Part shown: one piece after another, positions 50,787 through 60,159 of the stretch
Layout: each line of letters opens with the position of its first letter
Position numbering within the stretch: position 1 is the first letter of the stretch
DNA from: Microbacteriaceae bacterium
GTDB taxonomy: Bacteria > Actinomycetota > Actinomycetes > Actinomycetales > Microbacteriaceae
Length of the DNA stretch: 64,000 bases
Assembly: GCA_025464975.1 (NCBI GenBank)
Contig: JAODMT010000024.1
Coordinates: 310,001 to 374,000 of the forward strand
Direction: 5' to 3'
The notes under the pieces: model-generated
Seen by the model: the letters and a program-made list of their open reading frames with translations, nothing else
Told to the model about the DNA's origin: nothing
The model's database searches: none
Position numbers and translations under genes: made by a program

Positions 50787-51800
50787 ATGGAACAAGCGAA
50801 GGTTCGCGCCCCGAGCATCCGCGATGTCGCGCGGATCGCTGGCGTGTCGTATCAGACCGTCTCCCGGGCACTCAATGACTCGGTGAACATCCGGCAAAGC
50901 ACCAAGGATCGAGTGCTCGAGGTCATCGAGCAGCTGGGTTATCGACCAAATCAGGCTGCAAGGGCGCTCGTCACGAGCCGCTCACGCACCATCGGCGTGC
51001 TCACTTCGCAAGTGGCGACATACGGGCCGGCCACGAGTCTTCAGGCCATCGAAGAGGCCGCCCGGGAGTCCGGCTACCTGATCACAACGACGAGCCTCGC
51101 CACGAGTGACTACGAGGCGATCCGGGATCGGCTGGAGTATCTGATCAGCCAGGCCATTGAGGGCCTCATCGTTATCGCGCCGCAGGTGCGGGTGTTCGAC
51201 GCGATTCGCGAGTTAGAGATCAGCCTTCCCCTTGTCACCCTCGACTCCACCGGTCGCGACGGCCAGCGAAGCCTGTCTGTCGACCAGGTCGCTGGAGCAC
51301 GGCTAGCCACACGCCACCTCATCGACCTTGGCCATCGAAACATCGTCCACCTCGCCGGCCCGCAGGACTGGATCGAGGCCGAGGCTCGAATGAGCGGATT
51401 CCTCGACGAGATGATCGAGAGCGACCTCGACTTTCGCCCGCCCGTTCTTGGCGACTGGACAGCGGAGTTCGGTTACCAGGTCGGGCAGGAGCTTTCCCGC
51501 TTTCGGGACTTCACCGCCGTGTTCGCGGCCAATGACCTCATGGCCCTCGGGCTGATTCACGCGTTCAGGGACGCGGGTCTTGACGTTCCAGGCGACGTAA
51601 GCGTGATTGGCTTCGATGACGTGCCGGAGGCCGCACACTACTGGCCTCCGCTCACCACGGTGCGCCAGGACTTCGCGGAGATCGGCCGCCGGTCGATCGG
51701 TCTGCTGCTCGACGAGTTGCATGGGCAGCGCGACCGGACGCACGACCAGATCCGGCCGGAACTCATTCTGCGAAAGTCGACGGCCCCACCCAAGCGCTGA
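50787..51800 (+). CDS. LacI-family transcriptional regulator
   Basis: 337 residues. N-terminal helix-turn-helix SIRDVARIAGVSYQTVSRAL and hinge-helix region GYRPNQAARALVTSRS, then a periplasmic-binding-protein-like sensor domain (TIGVLTSQVATYG, VFAANDLMALGLIHAF, VIGFDDVPEA). Sensor domains of this kind bind sugars; L-arabinose or a related ligand is inferred from the locus. Candidate operators are the TGTGA-CG palindromes at 53215-53258 and 57570-57607. ATG 50787. Confidence 0.9.
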   Translation: MEQAKVRAPSIRDVARIAGVSYQTVSRALNDSVNIRQSTKDRVLEVIEQLGYRPNQAARALVTSRSRTIGVLTSQVATYGPATSLQAIEEAARESGYLITTTSLATSDYEAIRDRLEYLISQAIEGLIVIAPQVRVFDAIRELEISLPLVTLDSTGRDGQRSLSVDQVAGARLATRHLIDLGHRNIVHLAGPQDWIEAEARMSGFLDEMIESDLDFRPPVLGDWTAEFGYQVGQELSRFRDFTAVFAANDLMALGLIHAFRDAGLDVPGDVSVIGFDDVPEAAHYWPPLTTVRQDFAEIGRRSIGLLLDELHGQRDRTHDQIRPELILRKSTAPPKR

Positions 51801-51880
51801 TCGGGCCGCACTCGCTCACGTCGCGCCGGGTTGCGTTAATTTGTTGACGGCAACCGGTCGGATGATGCACCCTCGTAGGC

Positions 51881-53083
51881 ATGCGAGCAACGTCGGGGCA
51901 GCACCCGCACTCGACTCCGCGCATCGTGCGGAGTCCGGGCTCGCAGACCGCGCTTCGCGAGCGCAATCAGCAGCGCATCATCGACAGCCTCCTCGACAAC
52001 GGTCCGCTCACCCAGGCCGAACTGGCGCGCCGGACGGGGTTGTCCGCCGCGACGGTCTCAAACATCGTGAACGTCATGGCCGATGCGGGAATGGTCGGGA
52101 CGCAGCGAACCACCAGCTCGGGGCGGCGCGCGCTCCTGGTGCGAATGGCGGACAACGGCAAGGTGGCGATCGGCATCGACTTCGGTCGTCGTCACTTGCG
52201 CATCGTCGTGGCGACCGTCGGGTACTGGGTGGTGGCCGAGGAGTCGGTTGAGCTGCCGTTCGGGTATAGGGCAGAAGTCGGGGTCGACACGGCTTCGAAG
52301 TTGCTCTCCCGGCTTCTCGAGAAGCATGGACTCGTCCCCAGTGCGGTACTCGGCGTCGGTGTCGGCATTCCCGCCCCGATCGACCAGCGCACCGGCACCG
52401 TGGTGCACGGCGCCATCCTGCCGGAGTGGGTCGGGATGCGACTCAAAGACCTCGAGGACGGCCTCGGCCTCCCGGTGTCGTTCGACAACGATGCCAACCT
52501 TGGCGCCCTTGCCGAGGTCACGTGGGGGCCGCACGGCTCGATCGAGAATCTCGTCTTCATGAAGATCGGCAGCGGAATAGGCGCCGGCCTCATCCTCAAC
52601 GGCAAGCCGTTCTATGGCAGTCTCGGAGTGAGCGGAGAAATCGGTCACGAGATCGTCGTGGAGAACGGCGAGCGTTGCCACTGCGGCAACAATGGCTGTC
52701 TCGAGACGGTGGCGTCGACCTCGGCGATGCTGTCGGCGCTCTCTGGGCAAGCCGACCCACCGCACAGCACGGCCGAGATCGTGCGAGACGGCTTGCGTCA
52801 CGATGCTCCGACCATCGAGGTGCTCGAGGTCGCCGGTCTTCTCATCGGGCGTGCGCTCGGGAGCGTCGCAAACCTGCTGAATCCCGAGCTCATCGTCATC
52901 GGGGGACCGCTCACCGCGCTCGGCGACGCGCTTCTTGGCCCGATTCGGGCGGGGCTCCGGGACCATGGCATGCCGGGCCTCGGCGGAGCGACAAGGGTGG
53001 TGGTCTCGTCCCTCGGCGAGAGGGCCGAGGCCCTCGGAGGCGCGGCACTGGCTATTCAGCGCTCCGACGCCCGCAACTCGTAG
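51881..53083 (+). CDS. ROK-family transcriptional regulator
   Basis: 400 residues: a winged-helix front (LTQAELARRTGLSAATVSNI) joined to a ROK sugar-kinase fold with AIGIDFGRRHLRIVVA, PAPIDQRTGTVVHG, and the zinc motif ERCHCGNNGCLETVAS (complete Cys set). NagC/XylR-like repressors share this plan. An inverted repeat GGTTGC/GCAACC (51829-51855) just before its start may be its own operator. It is the second regulator upstream of the sugar transporter operon. Confidence 0.9.
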   Translation: MRATSGQHPHSTPRIVRSPGSQTALRERNQQRIIDSLLDNGPLTQAELARRTGLSAATVSNIVNVMADAGMVGTQRTTSSGRRALLVRMADNGKVAIGIDFGRRHLRIVVATVGYWVVAEESVELPFGYRAEVGVDTASKLLSRLLEKHGLVPSAVLGVGVGIPAPIDQRTGTVVHGAILPEWVGMRLKDLEDGLGLPVSFDNDANLGALAEVTWGPHGSIENLVFMKIGSGIGAGLILNGKPFYGSLGVSGEIGHEIVVENGERCHCGNNGCLETVASTSAMLSALSGQADPPHSTAEIVRDGLRHDAPTIEVLEVAGLLIGRALGSVANLLNPELIVIGGPLTALGDALLGPIRAGLRDHGMPGLGGATRVVVSSLGERAEALGGAALAIQRSDARNS

Positions 53084-53110
53084 TCGTTACGGCATTGTTG
53101 TGTTCATAAC

Positions 53111-53140
53111 TTGACTGCAAGAGTGCTGAGAAGGTTTAGT
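53111..53140 (+). promoter_or_regulatory. Probable promoter of the first sugar-transporter operon
   Basis: TTGACT (53111-53116) and TTTAGT (53135-53140) with an 18 bp spacer. Transcription from here gives a leader of about 140 nt that includes the tandem palindromes at 53211-53270. Confidence 0.5.
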
Positions 53141-53210
53141 CTGTTAGCGGGCACTTTCAGCCCCCTAACGAGACAAGGTAGTCCGGCGTTGAAATCACGT
53201 GCATTCGTCG

Positions 53211-53288
53211 CAGTTGTGAACGTACACAACTCGCACCTCCAGGCTGTGAACGTACACAACCCGCACCTCCCGGCTGTGGAGGCCACAC
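53211..53288 (+). repeat. 30 bp tandem repeat with palindromic operator core
   Basis: Two 30 bp units (53211-53240 and 53241-53270) and a partial third. Each full unit contains TGTGAACGTACACA (53215-53228 and 53245-53258), an imperfect 14 bp palindrome of LacI-operator type, then CGCACCTCC. The ATPase gene follows with GGAGG at 53278-53282 and ATG at 53289. Two related palindromes precede araB. Spacing puts the sites about three helical turns apart. Confidence 0.75.
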
Positions 53289-54839
53289 ATGGCTGATGAA
53301 CCCGTCATCCTCGAGATGCGTTCCATCACAAAAGAATTTCCGGGCGTCAAGGCGCTCGACCGGGTTTCGCTCACGGTGCGGGCAGGCGAGATCCATTCAA
53401 TTTGCGGCGAGAACGGTGCCGGCAAGTCGACCCTCGTGAAGGTGCTCTCCGGGGTCTATCCCTACGGCACGTATCAGGGCGAGATCATCTTCCAGGGGCA
53501 CGAGTCGCGCTTCAAGGACATCCGCTCGAGCGAAATCGCCGGCATCGTCATCATCCATCAGGAGCTCGCACTCATCCCCGAGCTTTCGATCACCGAGAAC
53601 ATATTTCTCGGCAACGAGCCGCGAAGCTTCGGCATAATCAACTGGGGCGAGGCCAAGCGCCGCGCGATCGAGCTGCTCGCCCGGGTCGGTCTGCAGGACG
53701 ACCCCGACACCCAGGTAAAGAACCTCGGCGTTGGCAAGCAGCAGCTTGTCGAGATCGCCAAGGCGCTCAACAAGTCGGTGAAGCTGCTGATCCTCGACGA
53801 GCCGACCGCCGCACTGAATGAGGCAGAATCGCAGCACCTGCTCGACCTGATCCGCGGGCTCAAGGGGCGCGGCATCGCCTCGATCATGATCTCGCACAAG
53901 CTCAATGAGATCGAAGCCATCTCCGACGCCATCACGATCATCCGAGACGGAAAGTCGATCGAGACAATCGATGTGACTACCGACGGGGTGAACGAAGACC
54001 GCATCATCCGTGGAATGGTCGGCCGCGTTCTCGAGAACCGCTTCCCGGATCGCACACCCCACATCGGGGAGGTGTTCTTCGAGGTGCGCGACTGGACGGT
54101 ACGCCACCCGCTCGCCGCCGAACGACTGGTGGTTAAGAACTCGAGTTTCACGGTTCGGCGCGGCGAGGTCGTCGGATTCGCCGGTCTCATGGGGGCCGGT
54201 CGAACGGAACTCGCGATGAGCATCTTCGGTCGCTCCTACGGGACGTACGTGTCCGGTCAGGTGTTCAAAGACGGTAAAGAAATTCAGTTGCGCAACGTGT
54301 CCGAAGCTATCGACAATGGAATCGCGTACGTGAGCGAGGACCGGAAGGCGCTCGGGCTGAACCTGCTCGACGACATCAAGCGCTCGATCGTTTCCGCCAA
54401 GCTCTCCAAGATCTCCCGCGGAGACGTCGTGAACGACATCGAGGAACACAAGGCGGCGGAACAATACCGCAAGAGCCTGCGCATCAAGGCGCCGACCGTT
54501 GACGAGGGCGTCAACAAGCTCTCCGGTGGAAACCAGCAGAAGGTGGTCCTGGCCAAGTGGATGTTCACGGACCCGGACCTTCTCATCCTGGATGAACCTA
54601 CGCGCGGCATCGACGTCGGTGCGAAGACCGAGATCTACGGCATCATCCGGGACCTCGCGGCGCAGGGAAAGGGAGTCATCATGATCTCCTCCGAGCTGCC
54701 GGAGCTTCTCGGTGTTTCCGATCGGATCTACACGATCTTCGAGGGCGCCATCACGAACGACATTCCGATCGACCGGGCCGACCCCGAGACTCTCATGAAG
54801 AGCATGACCTCTGCCAAGAAGAAAGTTACCCAGCCATGA
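53289..54839 (+). CDS. Monosaccharide ABC transporter ATPase (two-domain, MmsA/AraG type)
   Basis: 516 residues with two ATPase domains. Domain 1: Walker [18 protein letters not shown], signature-like [16 protein letters not shown], Walker [16 protein letters not shown]. Domain 2: degenerate Walker [14 protein letters not shown], canonical [31 protein letters not shown]. This asymmetric pattern is normal for carbohydrate importers of the RbsA/AraG class. Permease start overlaps its stop by four bases. L-arabinose as substrate is inferred from araBDA downstream. Confidence 0.93.
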   Translation: MADEPVILEMRSITKEFPGVKALDRVSLTVRAGEIHSICGENGAGKSTLVKVLSGVYPYGTYQGEIIFQGHESRFKDIRSSEIAGIVIIHQELALIPELSITENIFLGNEPRSFGIINWGEAKRRAIELLARVGLQDDPDTQVKNLGVGKQQLVEIAKALNKSVKLLILDEPTAALNEAESQHLLDLIRGLKGRGIASIMISHKLNEIEAISDAITIIRDGKSIETIDVTTDGVNEDRIIRGMVGRVLENRFPDRTPHIGEVFFEVRDWTVRHPLAAERLVVKNSSFTVRRGEVVGFAGLMGAGRTELAMSIFGRSYGTYVSGQVFKDGKEIQLRNVSEAIDNGIAYVSEDRKALGLNLLDDIKRSIVSAKLSKISRGDVVNDIEEHKAAEQYRKSLRIKAPTVDEGVNKLSGGNQQKVVLAKWMFTDPDLLILDEPTRGIDVGAKTEIYGIIRDLAAQGKGVIMISSELPELLGVSDRIYTIFEGAITNDIPIDRADPETLMKSMTSAKKKVTQP

Positions 54840-56200
54840 GCGAACCAACAGCAGCACCCAAGAAGTCCGGGGGCTTCCGCGACCTCGGAAAAATGTTCGG
54901 CTCGGGATCGAGCGGACGCCAAGTCGGCATTCTCGGCGCCCTCGTCGTCATCATCATCTTCTTTCAGGTCGCCACGGGAGGGCTCACGCTAGACCCGACC
55001 AACCTGATCAACCTGGTCAACCAGAACGCCTACGTTCTGATTCTCGCGATCGGCATGGTCATGGTCATCGTGGCCGGCCACATCGACCTGTCCGTCGGAT
55101 CGATCGCCGCCTTCGTGGGGATCATCGTCGCGACCTCGATGGCAAGCTGGCACTTCCCGTGGCCCCTTGCCATCATTCTCGGTCTGGTGATGGGCTTCGT
55201 CATCGGAGCGTGGCAGGGCTGGTGGGTCGCCTATGTCGGCGTACCGGCGTTCATCGTCACGCTCGCCGGCATGCTCATCTTTCGCGGTGCGAACCAGTTC
55301 TTCGGTAACTCGCAGAGCGTCACGGTCCCGGATGCCTACACCTTCATCGGTGGCGGATTCATCCCCGACTTCGGGCCGAACACCGCATACAGCAACGGCA
55401 CGCTCCTGATCGGACTCGTCGTCGCGATCGTCATTGTCGTTCAGGAATGGCGTGCGCGCCGCACCCAGACCGAGATGGGTTCCGAGAAGGCGCCGCTCTG
55501 GGTCAGCGTGGTCAAGATCGTGCTGCTCGTTGCCGTCGTCGTCTACGCGACCCTGTTGTTCGCCGGTGGCCGAGTCGGCACGAGCTTCCCGGTCTCCGGA
55601 ATCATCCTCGGCGTGCTTGTGCTCGCCTACTCCTTCGTCACCCGCCGCACCACGTTCGGCCGCCACATTTACGCGGTCGGTGGAAACTGGCACGCCGCAG
55701 AACTCTCCGGCGTCAAGATCAAGAGGATCAACTTTCTCGTCATGATGAACATGTCGATCCTCGCCTCGGTGGCGGGAATGATCGGCGTGGCCCGCGCCGG
55801 CGCCTCCGGCCCCGGCGACGGTGTCGGCTGGGAGCTCGACGCGATTGCCGCCGTCTTCATCGGTGGAGCCGCGGTCGCCGGCGGAATCGGAACCATCGTC
55901 GGCTCGATCGTTGGTGGTCTGGTAATCGCCGTGCTGAACAACGGCCTGCAGCTGCTCGGCGTCGGAATTGACCGAGTGCAGATCATCAAGGGACTCGTTC
56001 TGCTGATCGCCGTCGGCATCGACGTCTACAGCAAGAAGCAGGGTCGACCGTCCCTCATCGGAATGATGACTCGCAACCGACGCGCCTCGACTGAAGCCCC
56101 GATTGGATCGCAGACTTCGCAGCCGCTCGAACGGCCAGCCGTCGCCCCAACCGACAGCGCAGAGGAGTCCTCGCGCCCCAAATCCACTACGCCGAACTGA
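54836..56200 (+). CDS. Monosaccharide ABC transporter permease (MmsB/AraH type)
   Basis: 454 residues, about ten membrane helices; [21 protein letters not shown] is the RbsC/AraH family signature and the cytoplasmic loop [20 protein letters not shown] contacts the ATPase. Compared with RbsC it has an extra segment in the middle ([18 protein letters not shown]), as in the multiple-monosaccharide MmsB/GguB group, and a 50-residue hydrophilic tail. Confidence 0.93.
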   Translation: MSEPTAAPKKSGGFRDLGKMFGSGSSGRQVGILGALVVIIIFFQVATGGLTLDPTNLINLVNQNAYVLILAIGMVMVIVAGHIDLSVGSIAAFVGIIVATSMASWHFPWPLAIILGLVMGFVIGAWQGWWVAYVGVPAFIVTLAGMLIFRGANQFFGNSQSVTVPDAYTFIGGGFIPDFGPNTAYSNGTLLIGLVVAIVIVVQEWRARRTQTEMGSEKAPLWVSVVKIVLLVAVVVYATLLFAGGRVGTSFPVSGIILGVLVLAYSFVTRRTTFGRHIYAVGGNWHAAELSGVKIKRINFLVMMNMSILASVAGMIGVARAGASGPGDGVGWELDAIAAVFIGGAAVAGGIGTIVGSIVGGLVIAVLNNGLQLLGVGIDRVQIIKGLVLLIAVGIDVYSKKQGRPSLIGMMTRNRRASTEAPIGSQTSQPLERPAVAPTDSAEESSRPKSTTPN

Positions 56201-56219
56201 TCACTCAGCTGTAGTCGCT

Positions 56220-56238
56220 GGGGACGACGCCTGTCCCC
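56220..56238 (+). other. Stem-loop between permease and binding-protein genes
   Basis: GGGGAC/GTCCCC arms with a 7 nt loop, no T run, inside the transporter operon 19 bp after the permease stop. Such stems often stabilise the upstream end of a highly expressed binding-protein message. Confidence 0.45.
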
Positions 56239-56281
56239 GGTTCCATTGCACAATCAAGACAAGAGAAAGCGAATCAATCAC

Positions 56282-57385
56282 ATGCGCAAAATCGCTATCA
56301 CGACTGTGGCAATCGCCGGAGTCGCACTGATGGCCCTGTCGGGCTGTTCCACGCGTGACACAAGCGGCACCGGCACCACCGGCGCTGCCGGGTTCAAGGC
56401 CGGATCCACAATTGGCGTGGCTCTTCCGGACAAGACCTCGGAGAACTGGGTTCTCGCCGGACAGCTCTTCACCGACGCCATCGCCAAAGCCGGATACAAG
56501 GCAGACGTGCAGTACGCGCCGGCCACCAACACCGCCGCCGAACAGGCCAACCAGGTGTCGTCCATGATCACCAAGGGCGCGAAGGTCGTCGTCATCGGAG
56601 CCAAGGACGGCAAGCAGCTCGGCCCGCAGGCCAAGGCCGCTCACGATGCCGGTGCGAAGGTCATCGCCTACGACCGCCTGATCGAGAACACGAAGAACGT
56701 CGACTACTACGTCGCGTATGACAACGAGAAGGTGGGCGAGCTGCAGGGGCAGGCTCTCCTCGATGGTATGAAGGCGCGTTTCCCCGACGCGAAGACGTAC
56801 AACATCGAGCTGTTCTCCGGATCCTCGGATGACGCGAACGCTCCGGTCTTCTTCAACGGAGCCATGAAGGTTCTCGAGCCCAAGATCAAGGACGGAACCC
56901 TCAAGGTTGTGTCGGGTCAGACCGACATCAAGCAGACTGCAACCGCCGGATGGCTCGCGCAGAACGCCCAGACCCGCATGGACACCCTCCTCGCCGGAAA
57001 CTACGCCAACACGGTACTGAACGGTGTGCTCTCGCCGAACGACACCCTCGGTCGCGCGATCATCACCTCGATCAAGAACGCGGGCAAGGCCACCCCGACC
57101 ATGCCGGTTGTCACCGGACAGGACTCGGAAGCCGCGTCCATCCCGCTCATCATGACCGGTGAGCAGTACTCGACCATCAACAAGGACACGACCAAGCTGG
57201 TCGCGCACACCGTCCAGATGATCAAGGACCTGGCCGCGGGCAAGACGCCGGCGACCAACTCGACTGACTACAACAACGGTGTCAAGGTCGTTCCGACCTA
57301 CCTCCTGCCGCCGGAGCTCGTCACGAAGGACAACGCCGCGGCGTCTTACAAGAACAACCCGACCCTCGAGGCGCTGACCAAGTAG
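56282..57385 (+). CDS. Sugar-binding lipoprotein (ChvE/MmsE type), first transporter
   Basis: 367 residues. Signal peptide with lipobox LMALSGC (lipid-anchored Cys), then a type I periplasmic-binding fold: IGVALPDKTSENWVLAG, VIAYDRLIENTKNVDYYV and VTGQDSEAASIPLIMTGEQY, all close to ChvE-like multiple sugar-binding proteins. ATG 56282 is chosen over an upstream ATG at 56246, which would spoil the signal peptide. A strong terminator ends the operon. Confidence 0.92.
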   Translation: MRKIAITTVAIAGVALMALSGCSTRDTSGTGTTGAAGFKAGSTIGVALPDKTSENWVLAGQLFTDAIAKAGYKADVQYAPATNTAAEQANQVSSMITKGAKVVVIGAKDGKQLGPQAKAAHDAGAKVIAYDRLIENTKNVDYYVAYDNEKVGELQGQALLDGMKARFPDAKTYNIELFSGSSDDANAPVFFNGAMKVLEPKIKDGTLKVVSGQTDIKQTATAGWLAQNAQTRMDTLLAGNYANTVLNGVLSPNDTLGRAIITSIKNAGKATPTMPVVTGQDSEAASIPLIMTGEQYSTINKDTTKLVAHTVQMIKDLAAGKTPATNSTDYNNGVKVVPTYLLPPELVTKDNAAASYKNNPTLEALTK

Positions 57386-57405
57386 TCACGCCCTCGTAGG
57401 TCACG

Positions 57406-57443
57406 AAGGTCCGGCTCCCGCTTCGGCGGGGCCGGACCTTTTC
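57406..57443 (+). terminator. Terminator of the first sugar-transporter operon
   Basis: Perfect 10 bp arms AAGGTCCGGC / GCCGGACCTT with an internal CCCGC/GCGGG extension, then TTCG. It lies 20 bp after the binding-protein stop. Confidence 0.8.
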
Positions 57444-57569
57444 GTTGCCCGCTTGCGCGTGGCGGCCGGTGTTCCTCGACCTGTGGTCGCCAAAGCGCGG
57501 TCCGCCGTAACCGACCGCCCAAAAATGAGGTTTGCGCGCGGACTGCGGCAGGGCTATTGTCGTGAAAGA

Positions 57570-57607
57570 TGTGAACGGTAACATTCTGCCGTTTGTTACC
57601 GGTCACA
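57570..57607 (+). promoter_or_regulatory. Paired operators upstream of araB
   Basis: TGTGAACGGTAACA (57570-57583) and, in opposite orientation, TGTTACCGGTCACA (57594-57607; reverse complement TGTGACCGGTAACA), centres 24 bp apart. They overlap a possible -10 TAACAT with TTGTCG about 16 bp upstream, so a repressor bound here would block araBDA transcription. They resemble the TGTGAACGTACACA cores before the transporter operon. Confidence 0.65.
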
Positions 57608-57640
57608 TAGAGGTATCGGGATCGACAAAGGAGTCCACTG

Positions 57641-59464
57641 GTGAGTCTGCCCACGCCCGGCGTAACCGCCGATCAGCGCGAAACCGCCGACCACAGCGAA
57701 ACCGCCGAGACGCGCGGGGCCGCAGACCAGTACGTCATCGGCATCGACTTCGGCACGCTCTCCGGTCGTGCAGTCGTGGTGCGCGTTTCCGACGGGGCCG
57801 AGCTTGGCATCGGAACATTCGTCTACCCACATGCCGTGATGGATACCGTGCTCGCCTCTAGCGGAGCCGCGCTTCCCCCCGACTGGGCGCTTCAGGTTCC
57901 CTCCGACTATGTCGACGTCCTCAAGCACGCTGTTCCCGAAGCAGTCTCCGCATCCGGCATCGACGTCTCCCGGGTGATCGGAATCGGCACCGACTTCACC
58001 GCGAGCTCCCCGATGCCCGTGATCGCGGACGGCACTCCGCTGAACGAGCTGCCGGAGTACGCGGACCGCCCGCACGCCTACGTCAAGCTGTGGAAGCATC
58101 ATGCCGCCCAGGGACAGGCCGACCGGATAAACAGGCTTGCCGCCGAGCGCAAGGAGAAATGGTTGCCCCGCTACGGCGGCCTGATCTCGAGCGAGTGGGA
58201 ATTCGCCAAGGGGCTTCAGCTGCTCGAGGAAGATCCGGAGCTCTACGAGCGAATGGATCACTGGGTCGAGGCGGCAGACTGGATCGTCTGGCAGCTCACC
58301 GGATCCTACGTTCGCAATGCCTGCACCGCGGGCTATAAGGGAATCCTGCAGAACGGGGAGTACCCGACGGTCGATTTCCTCGGCGCGCTCAATCCCGGGT
58401 TCGCCGGGTTCGCCGCCGACAAGGTCGCGCACGAGATCGGTCAGCTCGGCGCCGCCGCGGGAACCCTATCCGCTTGCGCCGCCGAGTGGACCGGCCTTCC
58501 GGAGGGCATCGCGGTCGCGGTCGGTAACGTCGATGCGCACGTAACCGCGCCGGCCGCCCAGGCCGTCGAACCGGGGCAGATGCTCGCCATCATGGGCACA
58601 TCGACGTGCCATGTGATGAACTCCGATGTGCTCACCGAGGTCTCGGGCATGTGCGGCGTCGTGGACGGCGGAATCGTCTCCGGCCTCTATGGCTATGAGG
58701 CCGGGCAGTCCGGCGTCGGCGACATCTTTGCGTGGTACGTCAAGAACCAGGTGCCCGCCCGATACTTCGAGGCAGCGGATGCGGCGGGCAAGAGCATCCA
58801 CGAACACCTCACCGATCTCGTCAAGAACCAGCCGGTGGGCGGCCATGGCCTTATCGCGCTGGACTGGCAGAGCGGCAACCGTTCGGTGTTGGTGGACCAC
58901 GAACTGAGCGGTCTGCTTGTGGGTACGACGCTGACTACCAGCCCCGAGGAGGTCTACCGCGCGTTGCTCGAAGCGACCGCGTTCGGCACGCGAAAGATCG
59001 TCGAGACCTTCAACGCGAGCGGCGTCCCGGTGACCGAATTCGTCGCGGCGGGCGGCCTGGTTCGGAATGCGTGCCTGATGCAGATCTATAGCGACGTTCT
59101 GCGGATGCCGATCTCAACAATCGCGAGCGAGCAGGGTCCCGCACTCGGTTCAGCCATTCACGCGGCCGTCGCAGCCGGAGCCTACGCCGACGTTCTCGAG
59201 GGCGGAGCGGCGATGGGCCGGGTGAACCGCGGTGCGTACACCCCGAACACCGCGGCGGCGGATGCCTACGACGCGCTCTACGCGGACTATGAGATTTTGC
59301 ACGACTACTTCGGTCGCGGAACGAACGATGTGATGCACCGTCTCGCGGCGCTTCGTCGGGCCGGTTTCAGGACAGCACCGACGGGGCCCGAAACCACCTC
59401 ACCCATCGGCCCGGACGAGCGCACCTCGAAGACGGACCGCGGCGACTTGGCGGGCCGTTCGTGA
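57641..59464 (+). CDS. araB: Ribulokinase AraB
   Basis: 607-residue FGGY-family kinase that phosphorylates L-ribulose. YVIGIDFGTLSGRAVVVRVS is the ATPase phosphate loop of ribulokinases; DFTASSPMPVI, LISSEWEFAKGLQLLE and FVAAGGLVRNACLMQIYSDV fit AraB better than xylulokinase. The first 30 residues are an extra Thr/Ala/Glu-rich tail with a short repeat (ETADHSETAETRGAAD). GTG start after AAAGGAG. araD begins within its stop. Confidence 0.94.
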   Translation: MSLPTPGVTADQRETADHSETAETRGAADQYVIGIDFGTLSGRAVVVRVSDGAELGIGTFVYPHAVMDTVLASSGAALPPDWALQVPSDYVDVLKHAVPEAVSASGIDVSRVIGIGTDFTASSPMPVIADGTPLNELPEYADRPHAYVKLWKHHAAQGQADRINRLAAERKEKWLPRYGGLISSEWEFAKGLQLLEEDPELYERMDHWVEAADWIVWQLTGSYVRNACTAGYKGILQNGEYPTVDFLGALNPGFAGFAADKVAHEIGQLGAAAGTLSACAAEWTGLPEGIAVAVGNVDAHVTAPAAQAVEPGQMLAIMGTSTCHVMNSDVLTEVSGMCGVVDGGIVSGLYGYEAGQSGVGDIFAWYVKNQVPARYFEAADAAGKSIHEHLTDLVKNQPVGGHGLIALDWQSGNRSVLVDHELSGLLVGTTLTTSPEEVYRALLEATAFGTRKIVETFNASGVPVTEFVAAGGLVRNACLMQIYSDVLRMPISTIASEQGPALGSAIHAAVAAGAYADVLEGGAAMGRVNRGAYTPNTAAADAYDALYADYEILHDYFGRGTNDVMHRLAALRRAGFRTAPTGPETTSPIGPDERTSKTDRGDLAGRS

Positions 59465-60159
59465 CCGCCCCGACTCCCGACCGCGCCGGGGCGATCCTCG
59501 AAGCGCGGGCAGATGTCGCGAGACTCCACGAGCTCTTGGTGCGCTACAACCTCGTGATCTGGACCGGCGGCAACATCTCCGGCCGAGTCCCCGGCTCTGA
59601 CCTCTTTGTGATCAAGCCGAGCGGAGTCGAGTATGACGATCTGACCCCCGAGAACATGATCCTGTGCGACCTGGATGGCACGGTTGTCGAGGGCGACCAC
59701 GCCCCATCGAGCGATACCGCCGCTCACGCCTACGTTTACCGGAACATGCCCGCGGTCAACGGCGTCGTGCACACCCACTCCACCTACGCCACGGCCTGGG
59801 CCGCGCGCGGCGAGTCCATTCCGTGCGTGATCACCGGGCAGGCGGATGAATTCGGAGGGGAGATCCCGGTCGGACCGTTCGCCACCATCGGCGACGATTC
59901 GATCGGCCGCGGCATCGTCGCGACCCTCACCGGCCATCGGTCGCGGGCGGTACTGATGCAAAACCACGGTGTCTTCACCGTCGGAAAGAACTCGAGAGAC
60001 GCGGTCAAGGCCGCCGTGATGGCCGAAGACGTCGCCCGAACAGTGCACATCTCTCGGCAGCTCGGCGAACCGATTCCGATCCCCCTGCACTCGATCGACG
60101 CACTGTTTGATCGCTACCAAAACGTCTATGGGCAAGACCCAACAGGAGCACTTAAATGA
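59461..60159 (+). CDS. araD: L-Ribulose-5-phosphate 4-epimerase AraD
   Basis: 232 residues, class II aldolase fold: [20 protein letters not shown], zinc ligands in [17 protein letters not shown], the ligand [20 protein letters not shown] region and [20 protein letters not shown]. It converts L-ribulose-5-phosphate to D-xylulose-5-phosphate. GTG start overlaps araB by 4 bp and its stop overlaps araA by 4 bp. Confidence 0.94.
   Translation: MTAPTPDRAGAILEARADVARLHELLVRYNLVIWTGGNISGRVPGSDLFVIKPSGVEYDDLTPENMILCDLDGTVVEGDHAPSSDTAAHAYVYRNMPAVNGVVHTHSTYATAWAARGESIPCVITGQADEFGGEIPVGPFATIGDDSIGRGIVATLTGHRSRAVLMQNHGVFTVGKNSRDAVKAAVMAEDVARTVHISRQLGEPIPIPLHSIDALFDRYQNVYGQDPTGALK

Noticed and set aside
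53211-53288. Possible CRISPR array
   Set aside because: Only two full units, no spacers of unique sequence between repeats, and the units lie in a 5' leader; they are tandem operator repeats.
53397-54857. 486-codon frame antisense to the first sugar ATPase
   Set aside because: Shadow frame; the plus-strand product carries both ATPase domains intact.
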